Positions 16,683-24,997 of a stretch of 64,000 nt of DNA are shown in pieces. Origin of the DNA: Verrucomicrobiia bacterium (lineage in GTDB: Bacteria; Verrucomicrobiota; Verrucomicrobiia; Limisphaerales; CAIMTB01); assembly GCA_019634625.1 (NCBI GenBank), contig JAHCBA010000026.1, positions 1 through 64,000 of the forward strand, read 5' to 3'. The position numbers and the translations under genes are program-made. The notes under the pieces are model-generated. The model searched no databases, had not been told where the DNA came from, and was given only the letters and a program-made list of their open reading frames with translations. The stretch's first letter is position 1. Every line of letters begins with the position of its first letter.

Positions 16683-19526
16683 TCATGTCGCCTCGAATAT
16701 CTTGCCGCCGCTCCGCGGCGGGCGGGGCCTCCGGGCTTCGTCCCTCAGCCCCGGCTCCGCCTCTCCGGCCCCCGATCCGGGCGCTCCGCTCCCTCGCGGC
16801 TCCGCCGCCCCGAGCTCCTGACCTGCGGCCAAGCGAAAGCCCCGGCCGTTGCCCCGGTCGCCAGGGTCCCAGCGGTACCGGTAGGCGGCACGGCAGACGC
16901 GCGCGTGGGGGCCCCACGAGCCGCCGCGGACCACCCGGCTGGCGCCGGCCTTGGTTTCGAGGACCGGATTCACCCCCGACTCGGTCTCATACCGGTCACG
17001 CCACCCATCCCGACACCATTCCCAGACATTGCCCAGCATGTCGTACAGCCCCCACGGATTCGGGTCCTTCAGCCGGACCCGATGGGTGCCGGCCCCCTCG
17101 TGCGGGTGCCGCTTGTTCGGCCAGTCCCGGCTGTCGTGGGGATTTCTCACCTCGACATCGAGCCCACTGTTCCCTCCATACCACGCAATAGGATCCAGTT
17201 CCGGCGCATTGTTCTCGCCCTCGATGGTGATACCCCCCGTGTACAGGGCTGTGGTCGTCCCCGCCCGGCATGCGTACTCCCATTGCGCCTCAGTGGGCAA
17301 TCCGAACCCCGGCCCCATGGGCAGCACCCCATCCAGCAGCCGGCAAAACGCCTCGCAGTCGGTGTGGCTCACCTGCTCGACCGGAAGGTCGACCGGCCCC
17401 TGGAAGTAGCTGGGCGAAGGATTCACCCCCCCGGCCTCGCGACCCGCCGCCTCGACCACCGCCCGCCACTGCGCCTGCGTCACCGGCGTCTCGCCCAGCC
17501 AGAACCCCCGCGACAGCGTCACCTCATGCTGCGGACCCTCCCAGTCGGCGCGGCCCGGCTCGTCCTCGGGCGATCCCATGAGAAACGTCCCCGGCGGAAT
17601 CCATCGCAGCCCAAACCTCACCCCCCCCACCTCGAACTCCGCGGCGAGGCCAAACCGGTCGTACGTCATCCGCTCCGCCCATGGCGGGCGTTCGAGGGCC
17701 TCGAAGCGGACGCGATGGATATCCGAGACAAGCGTCATGGCGGTCGGTCTCTCGATCTTCGGAAGCTCAATCACCTCGCCCGGCTCCGTGATGCGGTAGC
17801 TGTGGTGTCCTCCCGCGGGCGACGGGAACCCAACATGGATCCGGGGACTCGCGGCCCGAAATCCCCCCAGCGGAACCGCTTGGCCTCCCGCGCTGCCCGA
17901 CACCGCCGGGATGAGCCGCAACGACGCGAAGCGGGCCTGCCCGGCCAATTCGATCCGGTACTCGACAGGCTCGGGATAGCGGCTCGCCGCCTCGTCCGTG
18001 ATCTGCCGAAAGGTCTCCTCATCGACACCTTCCGGGACGCGCACATGCACGCTCTTCAAGGCGGCATGCGCGAGGGCGAGTCCCTGGGCCACCAGTTCCC
18101 TGGCCGCGGGATCTCCCCGCATCGTCGGCGACAACCGTCCGACCATGTCGATGAACCACCTCGGAATCGCGCCCTCCGAAGGCGCCCGATCGGCGGTCGA
18201 TGTCGCCAGCAACCAGAGCCGATCCACCACGGACCGGAGAATCCCCTTCGCCCTTTCCATCGCGGTGTCATCCGGCGACCCGCTCAGGCAGGCGCGCAAT
18301 TCCGCCTCGACTGCAATAGCCAGGCTCACGGACCGGTGATGCTCGCGAATGAGCCTCCCAACGTCCTTGAAGAGCGCCGGGTCCTTCCTGCCCGAGGTTG
18401 AGCGACGTTGAAGCCGGCTGTCATACGACTCACCCGGGGAAAGCCCGAAGCAATCCGGCCCCCGCCAGCAGTCCGCGTGGTGCCAGGCGTCCCACTCGGT
18501 GCCGGCATCCGCACCAGCCCCCAGCCGCAGTCGGGCCGCGCGAAGCAGCGGAGCCTCGATCCGGCTGGACGGTGCCAGCAGATCCAGGAGTCCGTCCGCG
18601 GTGGAACTGTCATCCTCAATCGAAACCGCCGCCGGCTGCCGCAGACCGCCATGCCGGGGAAGGCGATGTCGCCGATCCCAGACCGCACCGGGCCAGGCCC
18701 TCGCGACCTCCTTCTTCCAGCGCCCCCTCGGACATGGCGTCAGCACTTGTATCGGGTGGCCACGAGACGCCAGATAGCCGGCCAACGCCCGCCAGGCGGC
18801 CATCGTTTCCCCGGACCGAATGAACTGTCCCAGCGCGGAGAGAAGCACAATGGGCGTTCCCGGTGGAATCCCCGCCACCTGGGCCGGTGCGGGAACCGAA
18901 CGAAAGACGCGAACGCCCAACCCGCCGGCACCGCGCTCCCGCTTCAATCGCTGGATCGCCCACTCGATGTCGCACCGGAACGGGTCCATCTCCGAAGTGG
19001 CATCCCACCAGATCGCGGCCTGGGGTGCCCATGCCAGCCGCGACCGACGAGGCAGGGCCGTGACCGGCAGCCCCTCGCCGATGTGCCTCGTCAACCGGCG
19101 CAGGTCGATGCGCGTGCTGGCCGTCACCGCACCCAGCCGTCGCTTCAGGAATGGCGCCAGCCGCGCCCAAGGATTCAGAGGCCGAATCGCCGGATCCGGT
19201 ACCGCCCAGTTCACCTCCAGAGCTGCATCCGAAATCGGGTTCCCCCGCGGGCGGGCACGCTTCTGGGAAGGCGTGGTCTCGGCCTTGACGGCGACGAGGA
19301 ATCGCAACCGCCCGCGTTCGGCAGGGATGGAAGGTGGAACCGGCAACGACCCGCCCTGGCTTCCGCTTGCCTCGACTCCGTCGTCGGGCTTTCTCCCGGA
19401 CCCGACATGACTCCCGGCCTCGGCAAGACGCTCGTACCCGAGCAAGCGCGCCATCGCCTCGAAGTCACCCGTCTTGCCTCGCAAACGAAGCAGATCCGCT
19501 CGACCGAGAGCCGGGAAGGTCTTCAT
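16683..19526 (-). CDS. vWA-like / SUMF1 protein of a MoxR-vWA ternary conflict system, DGR-type variable C-terminus
   Basis: 947 residues from ATG 19526, which overlaps the MoxR stop as ATGA; a longer ORF back to 19835 only shadows MoxR. Residues about 160-275 resemble a degenerate von Willebrand A fold: 'AIWWDATSEM' in the MIDAS position, then 'GTPIVLLSALGQF' and 'HPIQVLTPCPRGRW'. The middle is helical and unassigned. Residues 638-905 are a SUMF1 domain ('LRWIPPGTFLMG', 'TEAQWEYACRAGT', 'NPWGLYDMLGNVWEWCRDGW', 'RVVRGGSWGPHARV') lacking the catalytic cysteines of true formylglycine-generating enzymes. Residues 863-894 are hypervariable against the paralogue at 15515. The stop used by the paralogue is replaced here by GGG, adding about 42 residues that translate the downstream GC-rich segment. 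Confidence 0.8.
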   Translation of the reverse strand: MKTFPALGRADLLRLRGKTGDFEAMARLLGYERLAEAGSHVGSGRKPDDGVEASGSQGGSLPVPPSIPAERGRLRFLVAVKAETTPSQKRARPRGNPISDAALEVNWAVPDPAIRPLNPWARLAPFLKRRLGAVTASTRIDLRRLTRHIGEGLPVTALPRRSRLAWAPQAAIWWDATSEMDPFRCDIEWAIQRLKRERGAGGLGVRVFRSVPAPAQVAGIPPGTPIVLLSALGQFIRSGETMAAWRALAGYLASRGHPIQVLTPCPRGRWKKEVARAWPGAVWDRRHRLPRHGGLRQPAAVSIEDDSSTADGLLDLLAPSSRIEAPLLRAARLRLGAGADAGTEWDAWHHADCWRGPDCFGLSPGESYDSRLQRRSTSGRKDPALFKDVGRLIREHHRSVSLAIAVEAELRACLSGSPDDTAMERAKGILRSVVDRLWLLATSTADRAPSEGAIPRWFIDMVGRLSPTMRGDPAARELVAQGLALAHAALKSVHVRVPEGVDEETFRQITDEAASRYPEPVEYRIELAGQARFASLRLIPAVSGSAGGQAVPLGGFRAASPRIHVGFPSPAGGHHSYRITEPGEVIELPKIERPTAMTLVSDIHRVRFEALERPPWAERMTYDRFGLAAEFEVGGVRFGLRWIPPGTFLMGSPEDEPGRADWEGPQHEVTLSRGFWLGETPVTQAQWRAVVEAAGREAGGVNPSPSYFQGPVDLPVEQVSHTDCEAFCRLLDGVLPMGPGFGLPTEAQWEYACRAGTTTALYTGGITIEGENNAPELDPIAWYGGNSGLDVEVRNPHDSRDWPNKRHPHEGAGTHRVRLKDPNPWGLYDMLGNVWEWCRDGWRDRYETESGVNPVLETKAGASRVVRGGSWGPHARVCRAAYRYRWDPGDRGNGRGFRLAAGQELGAAEPRGSGAPGSGAGEAEPGLRDEARRPRPPRSGGKIFEAT
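16704..16722. other. GC-rich hairpin downstream of variable region B
   Basis: A 7-bp stem (ccgccgc / gcggcgg) with a 3-nt loop 'tcc', homologous in position and core sequence to the 12-bp hairpin at 15405-15431. Here it lies inside the read-through C-terminus of the vWA/SUMF1 gene rather than after the stop codon. Its conservation beside a second variable region supports a role in targeting rather than termination. Confidence 0.55.
16845..16940 (-). other. Variable region B (putative DGR VR)
   Basis: Counterpart of 15551-15646. The identical 32-bp block 3' of it (16813-16844) encodes 'RGFRLAAGQE' and would be the initiation-of-homing sequence. Variable residues relative to copy A are S, G, P, H, V, Y, Y, R, W, D, G, N and G, positioned in the loop-rich end of the C-type-lectin-like fold that DGRs usually diversify. 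No template repeat (the same segment with AAC codons) was found in the window. Confidence 0.85.
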
Positions 19527-20533
19527 ACCCCGTCGGACAAGTCCTTCTTCAAGGCAAATGGGGCGATCTCCTTCAGCGCCCCGCGCTGCCGCTCCGCATC
19601 GCCAGGGTACATCTCCACCAGGGCCCGGATCAGATCGAGGAACTCCGCCGCGCCCGGGACGATCAGCGAATCCCTCGCGGCACTCGTCCGCTCGGCCAAC
19701 AACTGATCCACCACGATGCGACAGACGGCGTCGTTGATCTGTTCGGGTCCCCAGAAGACCCGCGCCCGCTCCTCGATCAGGAAGTGCTCCGCCTCCTCGC
19801 GTCCCGCCGGAAATGGCATCTTCAGGACGAGGCATCGCCTCATGAACGCAGGTGGCAGTTCACGCTCGCGATTGGTCGTGATGATGACCAACGGAGCCGG
19901 CGCACCCGGCTTCAAGGCAACGGGCTTATCAAGCTGGGCCGTTCGAAATCCTCGCCCCCCCAGGGCCTCAAGAAGTCCGTTCGGAACCGAGGGATCGGCC
20001 TTGTCGATCTCGTCCACCAGCACCACCGGCCCGCACGGTCGGGCCGCATCGGGGGACCAATCGTCGGGCTTCGCAGGCACCTCGCAGGTTCGGCAATGTC
20101 TCGAAAAGGTCTCTGCCTGCCTTTGCGCATCCGCCCATGCGAATGCCCACCACAGGATGCCCGGCCGGATGAAGTTCGGCTCGGCCAGTCTTGCCCGCCA
20201 GCCATCGGCGTCCCTGCCGGCCGTCACCGCACTCACCTGGGCCTCCGCCAGCCTCGCAACCGCATCGTACGAGTACATCAGGTCGTCGCGTTCGGTGCGT
20301 TCGTCCACGACGTGATACAGGAAGGGCACTCGAACGGCCTGGGCCACGGCCCGCGCCACCTGGCTCTTCCCAATCCCCGATTCGCCTCCAAGCAGCAACG
20401 GGCGTTGCGCCGCGATCGCCGCCTGCACCGCCCAAACGGTCTGAGGATCGAACCGATGCCGGGTTGGCGGCCAGGAATCCTGCTGGGGAATCTCGATCGG
20501 CGTTGACAGGTCTGGGGAGAAGTCGAGGGGCAT
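19523..20533 (-). CDS. MoxR-type AAA+ ATPase of the TIR/vWA conflict operon
   Basis: 336 residues. Walker A 'LLLGGESGIGKSQVARAVA' (47-65), Walker B 'PVVLVDEIDKADPSVPNGLL' (169-188), sensor-1 'LVIITTNRERELPPAF' (215-230) with arginines R232/R233 just after it: a complete MoxR/McrB-like AAA+ core. It ends in an ATGA overlap with the vWA-like gene and starts 36 bp after the TIR gene. MoxR ATPases act with vWA proteins as remodelling modules; in the ternary conflict systems described computationally they are thought to hold or release an effector on sensing. Here the effector would be the TIR protein. Confidence 0.88.
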   Translation of the reverse strand: MPLDFSPDLSTPIEIPQQDSWPPTRHRFDPQTVWAVQAAIAAQRPLLLGGESGIGKSQVARAVAQAVRVPFLYHVVDERTERDDLMYSYDAVARLAEAQVSAVTAGRDADGWRARLAEPNFIRPGILWWAFAWADAQRQAETFSRHCRTCEVPAKPDDWSPDAARPCGPVVLVDEIDKADPSVPNGLLEALGGRGFRTAQLDKPVALKPGAPAPLVIITTNRERELPPAFMRRCLVLKMPFPAGREEAEHFLIEERARVFWGPEQINDAVCRIVVDQLLAERTSAARDSLIVPGAAEFLDLIRALVEMYPGDAERQRGALKEIAPFALKKDLSDGV

Positions 20534-20569
20534 GGGGACTGGATTCGGACTCGGTTGGGTGAGCGTTTG

Positions 20570-22003
20570 CTAGGTCGCCCGGGAACTCTTCCGGGCCTCG
20601 ACCTCCTCATAGATCTTCCACAGGAATCGCAGCGCCCGTACGTAATCCGTCAGCAGGCCCTGCGGGTCATCCCCGCTGGGATGAATGAGCAGGAGGTCCT
20701 CGACCTTCAGTTCGCGACGTATCAGTTCGGTCAGTTCGCGGTAGCCGTCTCCGCTGGCCACGTAAGGGGTCCGATCATCCCGGTAGGCTGCGGAAATCAC
20801 CGCCTTGGCCCGATTAAACTGAATCTCGATCCGCCGGGCGTCCCCGGCATCGACAGGCTCGTCCTTCAGGATGTACCGGATGAAGTGCAGCTTGATCTCC
20901 CGGGCCAGATCGCCGGGCAGTATCCCCTTCATCACCTTGGAAACGCCAGGCATGCGAAACTCGTCGAGTGGCGGCCTTCCAAACACCTTCTCGAGCCGGG
21001 CCATGCCGCCCGCCAACGCGCAGCCGGCGACGTGAAGGAGATTGGCCGTGCGTCCTCCGCCCACTCCGATCGATTCGTCATCCGCCGGATACTCCGCACT
21101 CTGGCACCGGGCCGCTTGGCGGCTGCGGAGAACCCACTCCCGATCGACGGCCAGAACCACCAGTCCACCCGCCCATTCACCCAGCGCGCCCCAATCCAGC
21201 CGGTCTCCGTGGAAGTCCGGCAATCCGCCGACGATGGCACCGAGATGAGGACATACATCGAAGCGTCGTGAGGCGACGTCTTGCGAGAGACGCCACCTTG
21301 CCCCCTCCCACCGGACGAGTCCGGTCGTCGTTCGCTCCAGGAACTCCCGCAGGACCTGACGCCTCGCCAGAAGCGCCTCCATCTCGCTGACCGTCTGGGC
21401 GTAGATCTCGGCCAGTTGCGTTGCGTCCGGGAAACTCTCATCGACCCACTGACGGTACGCCTCCGCCGAACCCGGCGAGAGCTGGTCGGCAATGAACTGC
21501 AGTATCGCGTCCACGTTGTCGGCGATCTCCTTGATCCTGAAGAACTCCGCCAGCGTTCCGGGAGCCAGCCCGTCGGTGGCATTCCTCTCGATGACCGGCT
21601 TCACCCGTTCCCTCTCGGCTCGCCAATGGTCGAGATACATTGCACGCGAGACGATGTCCCGTATTCCCGTCGCGTCCGGCATCACCCAAGCCTTGACCTG
21701 TCGGCGGAAGCTCTCGGTGTCCTCTCCACTTCGCTTCCAGGCGATCAGGAGTTCATACATGCAGTTGGGCGACCGCAGGTAGGCCTCGCTGAGGAAGACG
21801 CACAGGAAGTCCGATGCGCCGATCGTTCGCATGAACCCGGTCAACGAGTCCCCGTGCCGAACCCGATCCGTGTCGCGAATCACCTCGACACCTCGCGACC
21901 CGAGGTGCGTGCAAAACGCATCCACGGCTCCGCGACAAGTCCCATCCCTCTCCTCCTTCCAGGAGTACGAGACCGCGACTTTGGGTTGGCCGTCGGGCGA
22001 CAT
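20570..22003 (-). CDS. TIR-domain effector protein
   Basis: 477 residues from ATG 22003; the upstream in-frame extension to 22120 runs into repeat R1 and is rejected. The TIR domain (about 7-150) shows 'PKVAVSYSWKEE', 'FCTHLGSRGVEVIRDTDRVR', 'GDSLTGFMRTIGASDFLCVF', 'LSEAYLRSPNCMYELLIAW' and 'RAMYLDHWRAE'. E84, within 'CMYELL', occupies the catalytic glutamate position of NAD+-cleaving TIR domains. Residues about 150-477 are mainly helical and not recognised, possibly an adaptor to the MoxR/vWA partners. First gene of a three-gene minus-strand operon. NAD+ depletion on activation is inferred. Confidence 0.85.
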   Translation of the reverse strand: MSPDGQPKVAVSYSWKEERDGTCRGAVDAFCTHLGSRGVEVIRDTDRVRHGDSLTGFMRTIGASDFLCVFLSEAYLRSPNCMYELLIAWKRSGEDTESFRRQVKAWVMPDATGIRDIVSRAMYLDHWRAERERVKPVIERNATDGLAPGTLAEFFRIKEIADNVDAILQFIADQLSPGSAEAYRQWVDESFPDATQLAEIYAQTVSEMEALLARRQVLREFLERTTTGLVRWEGARWRLSQDVASRRFDVCPHLGAIVGGLPDFHGDRLDWGALGEWAGGLVVLAVDREWVLRSRQAARCQSAEYPADDESIGVGGGRTANLLHVAGCALAGGMARLEKVFGRPPLDEFRMPGVSKVMKGILPGDLAREIKLHFIRYILKDEPVDAGDARRIEIQFNRAKAVISAAYRDDRTPYVASGDGYRELTELIRRELKVEDLLLIHPSGDDPQGLLTDYVRALRFLWKIYEEVEARKSSRAT

Positions 22004-22083
22004 GGCGTTCTGGGCGATGCCCGCGTTGCCTACCCGTTTTGCCCCGCCGCCGCAAGGGCGGCAATGGGGCCAACTCCTTGCAC

Positions 22084-22196
22084 GATGCATCCCGGAGTTG
22101 TGGGGGAGCAGGCAGCGCATCGGAGGGACGAGCTCCGCGAGTCCTCAACCCAATGCACCACACCCTTGCGGCCTCGTGGAACTCGGCCCTCCGATC
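22084..22196 (+). repeat. Repeat R1, copy lacking its right terminus
   Basis: It starts 'gatgcatcccggagttgtgg' and has both inner arms ('cggagggacgagctccgcg' and the complement of 'cggagggccgagttccacg'). It then runs directly into the composite repeat array at 22208 without the right terminal inverted repeat. It lies about 80 bp 5' of the TIR gene start. Confidence 0.75.
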
Positions 22197-22301
22197 TCAC
22201 CACCCTGCTTCACCCTTCGGAGGGACGAGCTCCGCGAGTCCTCATTCCAATGCACCACTCCATTTCCCCCTCTCCCGTCCTCGTACTCAGCCCGAAGGGC
22301 G

Positions 22302-22508
<207 letters not shown>

Positions 22509-22581
22509 GTTCTGCTGCAAAAAGGCTGAGGTGCGCTGGCAGGGCAGGGACGTGGAGGGGGCAAAGGCTGGGACGGACTCT

Positions 22582-22650
22582 GTTGGGTGTGCACGCTGTA
22601 GCGTGTCGGGGCGGATGTGGGAGGCTCACGCTGAAGCGTGGACACCCAAC
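22582..22650. repeat. Repeat R4, copy 1 (inverted repeat with inner palindromes)
   Basis: Ends 'gttgggtgtgcacgct' and the near-complement 'agcgtggacacccaac', with inner short palindromes 'cacgctgtagcgtg' and 'cacgctgaagcgtg'. A second copy lies at 23021-23089. REP-like in form; no coding capacity. Confidence 0.65.
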
Positions 22651-22769
22651 GGCCCCTCCGATCCCACCTCTTCCGCTTCACCCTTCGGAGGGACGAGCTC
22701 CGCGAGTCCTCATTCCATTGCTCCACTCTCTTTCCCCCTCCCACGTCCTCGTACTCAGCCCGAAGGGCG

Positions 22770-22946
22770 GTACTCGTAATCGTCCTCGTCCTCGACTCGC
22801 AGGCACACCGTTTCAGCGTCGCCTCATGGCTGGCCCGATGGGTTCGATCCTGTTCGAACCTCCCATTCCGCATGCGAACAGGGCAGGGCAATTACGATTA
22901 CGATTACGATTACGAGGACGAGGACGATTACGAGGACGAGTACGAG
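22770..22946. repeat. R3 hairpin minisatellite, copy 2 (9 hexamers)
   Basis: Same left arm and loop as copy 1. The right arm (from about 22890) is one degenerate AATTAC, three GATTAC, two GAGGAC, then GATTAC, GAGGAC and GAGTAC. Different hexamer types and number from copy 1 at the same place show independent turnover of the array. Confidence 0.8.
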
Positions 22947-23020
22947 GCCCGCTGCAAGAGTCTGAGATGCGCTGGGAGGGCGGGGACGTGGTGGGGGGGG
23001 TAGAGGCTGGGTCGAACTCT

Positions 23021-23089
23021 GTTGGGTGTGCACGCTTTAGCGTGTCGGGGCGGATTTGGGAGGCTCACGCTGAAGCGTGGACACCCAAC
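23021..23089. repeat. Repeat R4, copy 2
   Basis: Near-identical to 22582-22650, including the terminal 'gttgggtgt' / 'acacccaac' arms and the 'cacgctgaagcgtg' palindrome. It sits at the same relative position in unit 2 of the composite array. Confidence 0.65.
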
Positions 23090-23208
23090 GGTCCCTCCGA
23101 TCCCACCTCTTCCGCTTCACCCTTCGGAGGGACGAGCTCCGCGAGTCCTCATCCCAATGCTCCAATCCCTTTCCCCTTCCCCGGGACTCGTACTCAGCCC
23201 GAAGGGCG

Positions 23209-23352
23209 GTACTCGTACTCGTTCTCGTCCTCGACTCGCAGGCACACCGTCTCAGCGTCGCCTCCTGGCGGGTCCGATGGGTTCGATCCTGCTCGCACCT
23301 CCGATTCCGCACGCGAACAGGGCAGGGCGAGTACGATTACGATTACGAGTAC
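23209..23352. repeat. R3 hairpin minisatellite, copy 3 (4 hexamers)
   Basis: Left arm and loop match copies 1 and 2. The right arm has only GAGTAC, two GATTAC and GAGTAC (23329-23352), then breaks off into 'cagcggcgcacc' and the R5-like fragment. This is the shortest of the four arrays in the window. Confidence 0.8.
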
Positions 23353-23364
23353 CAGCGGCGCACC

Positions 23365-23388
23365 GGGGTCAAATCCGTACATTGACAA
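23365..23388. repeat. R5-related half element
   Basis: 'ggggtcaaatccgtacattg' followed by 'acaa' has the same frame as the R5 arm (ggggtca...attgaca/tttgaca) with a different core. No matching inverted arm was seen nearby, so it looks like a decayed or single-ended copy of a sister subfamily. Confidence 0.45.
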
Positions 23389-23486
23389 TTCGACTCCCGA
23401 GCGTCGTTGGGGCTGCGCCCTTCCTGCTCCCCATCGAGTACGAGCACAAGTCCGAATCCCACCCTCAGGAATCCGCCTTTTGCCGC

Positions 23487-23580
23487 CATCCCGGAGGGAT
23501 GACAGACATTCGCCCGGGGTCGAACCCCGCTCCGCGGGTTCGACCCCAGGTTCCCATCCCATTTCATCCTCACCCCGGCA
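23487..23580. repeat. Repeat R2, copy 3
   Basis: Begins 'catcccggagggatgacaga' and ends in 'catcctcaccccggc'. It matches 16393-16490 over most of its length, including the inner palindrome 'ggggtcgaacccc...ggttcgacccc'. Confidence 0.6.
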
Positions 23581-23640
23581 GGCGCCCTTCGTTCCCCCCG
23601 GCCGATGTCGATGGTCCCCTCGGCCAACATTGCATATTTT

Positions 23641-24065
23641 TTCTATAGACAATGTAGCCTGATTTCTCCAACCTCTCTTCCGCGACATCGGCTCCGATGA
23701 GCGTTGCGACCCCGGACGGTGCACCGACTGGTCCTCCAGAAGTTCCCTCCATGAAATCGATCATGAGCTTGAACCTATGGAACCTACGTACTACCCGGGG
23801 CCTCTCCCGTTCGGCCCCTCGCCTCTCGGACCGGATTCGGACTCCTTGACGCCGCGGCACCCTTCCGATTCCGCCGCGACGCATCCCCCCACTGCTTCGG
23901 CGTTTTGGCGGACTTCTCAGTCCTTTTCGGAACGTCCGACTTCCCCTGCCTCCACCGGACGAACCGGGTCCGGCCCTTCGCTCCACCTTCGGGACCCCGA
24001 TTCTCTGCGGGCGCCCGTTGGCTATCCGTCCAGGCCCGCCTACACCGACTGATCCCATGCAGGCC
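23641..24065 (+). other. Gene-free stretch upstream of the prepilin-like gene
   Basis: It opens with an AT-rich patch ('tttttctatagacaatgtag'), the only such patch for several kilobases. The decamer 'tatagacaat' within it recurs, on the minus strand, upstream of the sulfate-binding proteins at 52813-52822. The remaining DNA is GC-rich, without a convincing ORF on either strand, and may be untranslated leader or decayed sequence. Confidence 0.4.
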
Positions 24066-24893
24066 ATGAAGACTCGTTATTGCAACGTCGCGGGCCCTGC
24101 CCCACGCAAGGGATTCACGCTGATCGAACTCCTGGTGGTGATCGCGATCATCGCGATTCTCGCCAGCATGCTGCTGCCTGCCCTGGCCAAGGCCAAGGGG
24201 AAGGCTCACGCCGCCTCATGCCTCTCCAACCTGCGTCAGTGGGGAGTGACGTGGCATCTGTACGGCCAGGATCACGAGGACAAGCTGCCGACGGGCTCCA
24301 CCGTATCCTGGGCCCGCGGAGAATGGTTCAACGCCCTGCAGCGACGGATCGGCGAACGCAAGGATCTCCTGCTGTGCCCGGTAGCCACCCGCCGTCGCCC
24401 GATCCCGAACGCGAAGGGCTTCGAGGCCTTCGGCGGTGTGCAGTACGCCTACGAAATGGGCCTGGGCGAACACGCTGAGGGCGAAGCGGCCAGCTACGGT
24501 GCCAATCTGTGGATGTACAAGGCCGACGACGACATCCAGGGCCGCATGCGGGAATGGCATTGGGGCACCCTTACTCCCGTGGCCAACGTCACTGAGATCC
24601 CACTCATGGGCGACTCGATGTGGCGCGGCGGGGGCCCGCACTACGCCAGCCGCATCGCCTACAGTCCGCCCGAGCAACCGGGGACCTACTCCAGCATCGA
24701 GGGCTTCGCCTCATACGAGATGCAGCACTTCGCCCTGCCCCGCCACGATCGCCGGGTCCAATTCGTGTACTTCGACGGCTCCGCACGGGCGATCCGCCCG
24801 CGCCAACTGTGGGCACAGCAATGGCACCGCGAGTGGGATCCAGAGGCTTACAAGACCATTGTCTCCTTCCCCGCCTGGTTGCGCGGCAACTGA
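24066..24893 (+). CDS. Prepilin-type N-terminal cleavage/methylation domain protein (pseudopilin-like)
   Basis: 275 residues from ATG 24066 (ATG 24057 is an equal alternative). The type IV prepilin/pseudopilin leader is explicit: '[19 protein letters not shown]', with cleavage after K-G, the +5 glutamate and a 20-residue hydrophobic helix. '[20 protein letters not shown]' then 'NLRQWGV' is the standard continuation in planctomycete and verrucomicrobial members. The C-terminal '[17 protein letters not shown]' matches the H-x9-D-G motif of that group. Assembly by a type II secretion or pilus-like machine at the inner membrane is presumed. These genomes hold many paralogues of unknown job. Confidence 0.9.
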   Translation: MKTRYCNVAGPAPRKGFTLIELLVVIAIIAILASMLLPALAKAKGKAHAASCLSNLRQWGVTWHLYGQDHEDKLPTGSTVSWARGEWFNALQRRIGERKDLLLCPVATRRRPIPNAKGFEAFGGVQYAYEMGLGEHAEGEAASYGANLWMYKADDDIQGRMREWHWGTLTPVANVTEIPLMGDSMWRGGGPHYASRIAYSPPEQPGTYSSIEGFASYEMQHFALPRHDRRVQFVYFDGSARAIRPRQLWAQQWHREWDPEAYKTIVSFPAWLRGN

Positions 24894-24997
24894 CGGATTC
24901 CACCGACTCGAATCGCACCGCTGCGCCAACCCGGCGTCGCTGGCGCAAGGTGACATCCGCCGCCCGATACCTACCCCATGATACATCCCAATGACCT

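Noticed and set aside
15515-19526. SUMF1-domain proteins as the maturation enzyme for the sulfatase at 54711
   Set aside because: The C-terminal catalytic cysteine pair of formylglycine-generating enzymes is absent, both are apparently cytoplasmic and hypervariable, and one is fused to a vWA-like region.
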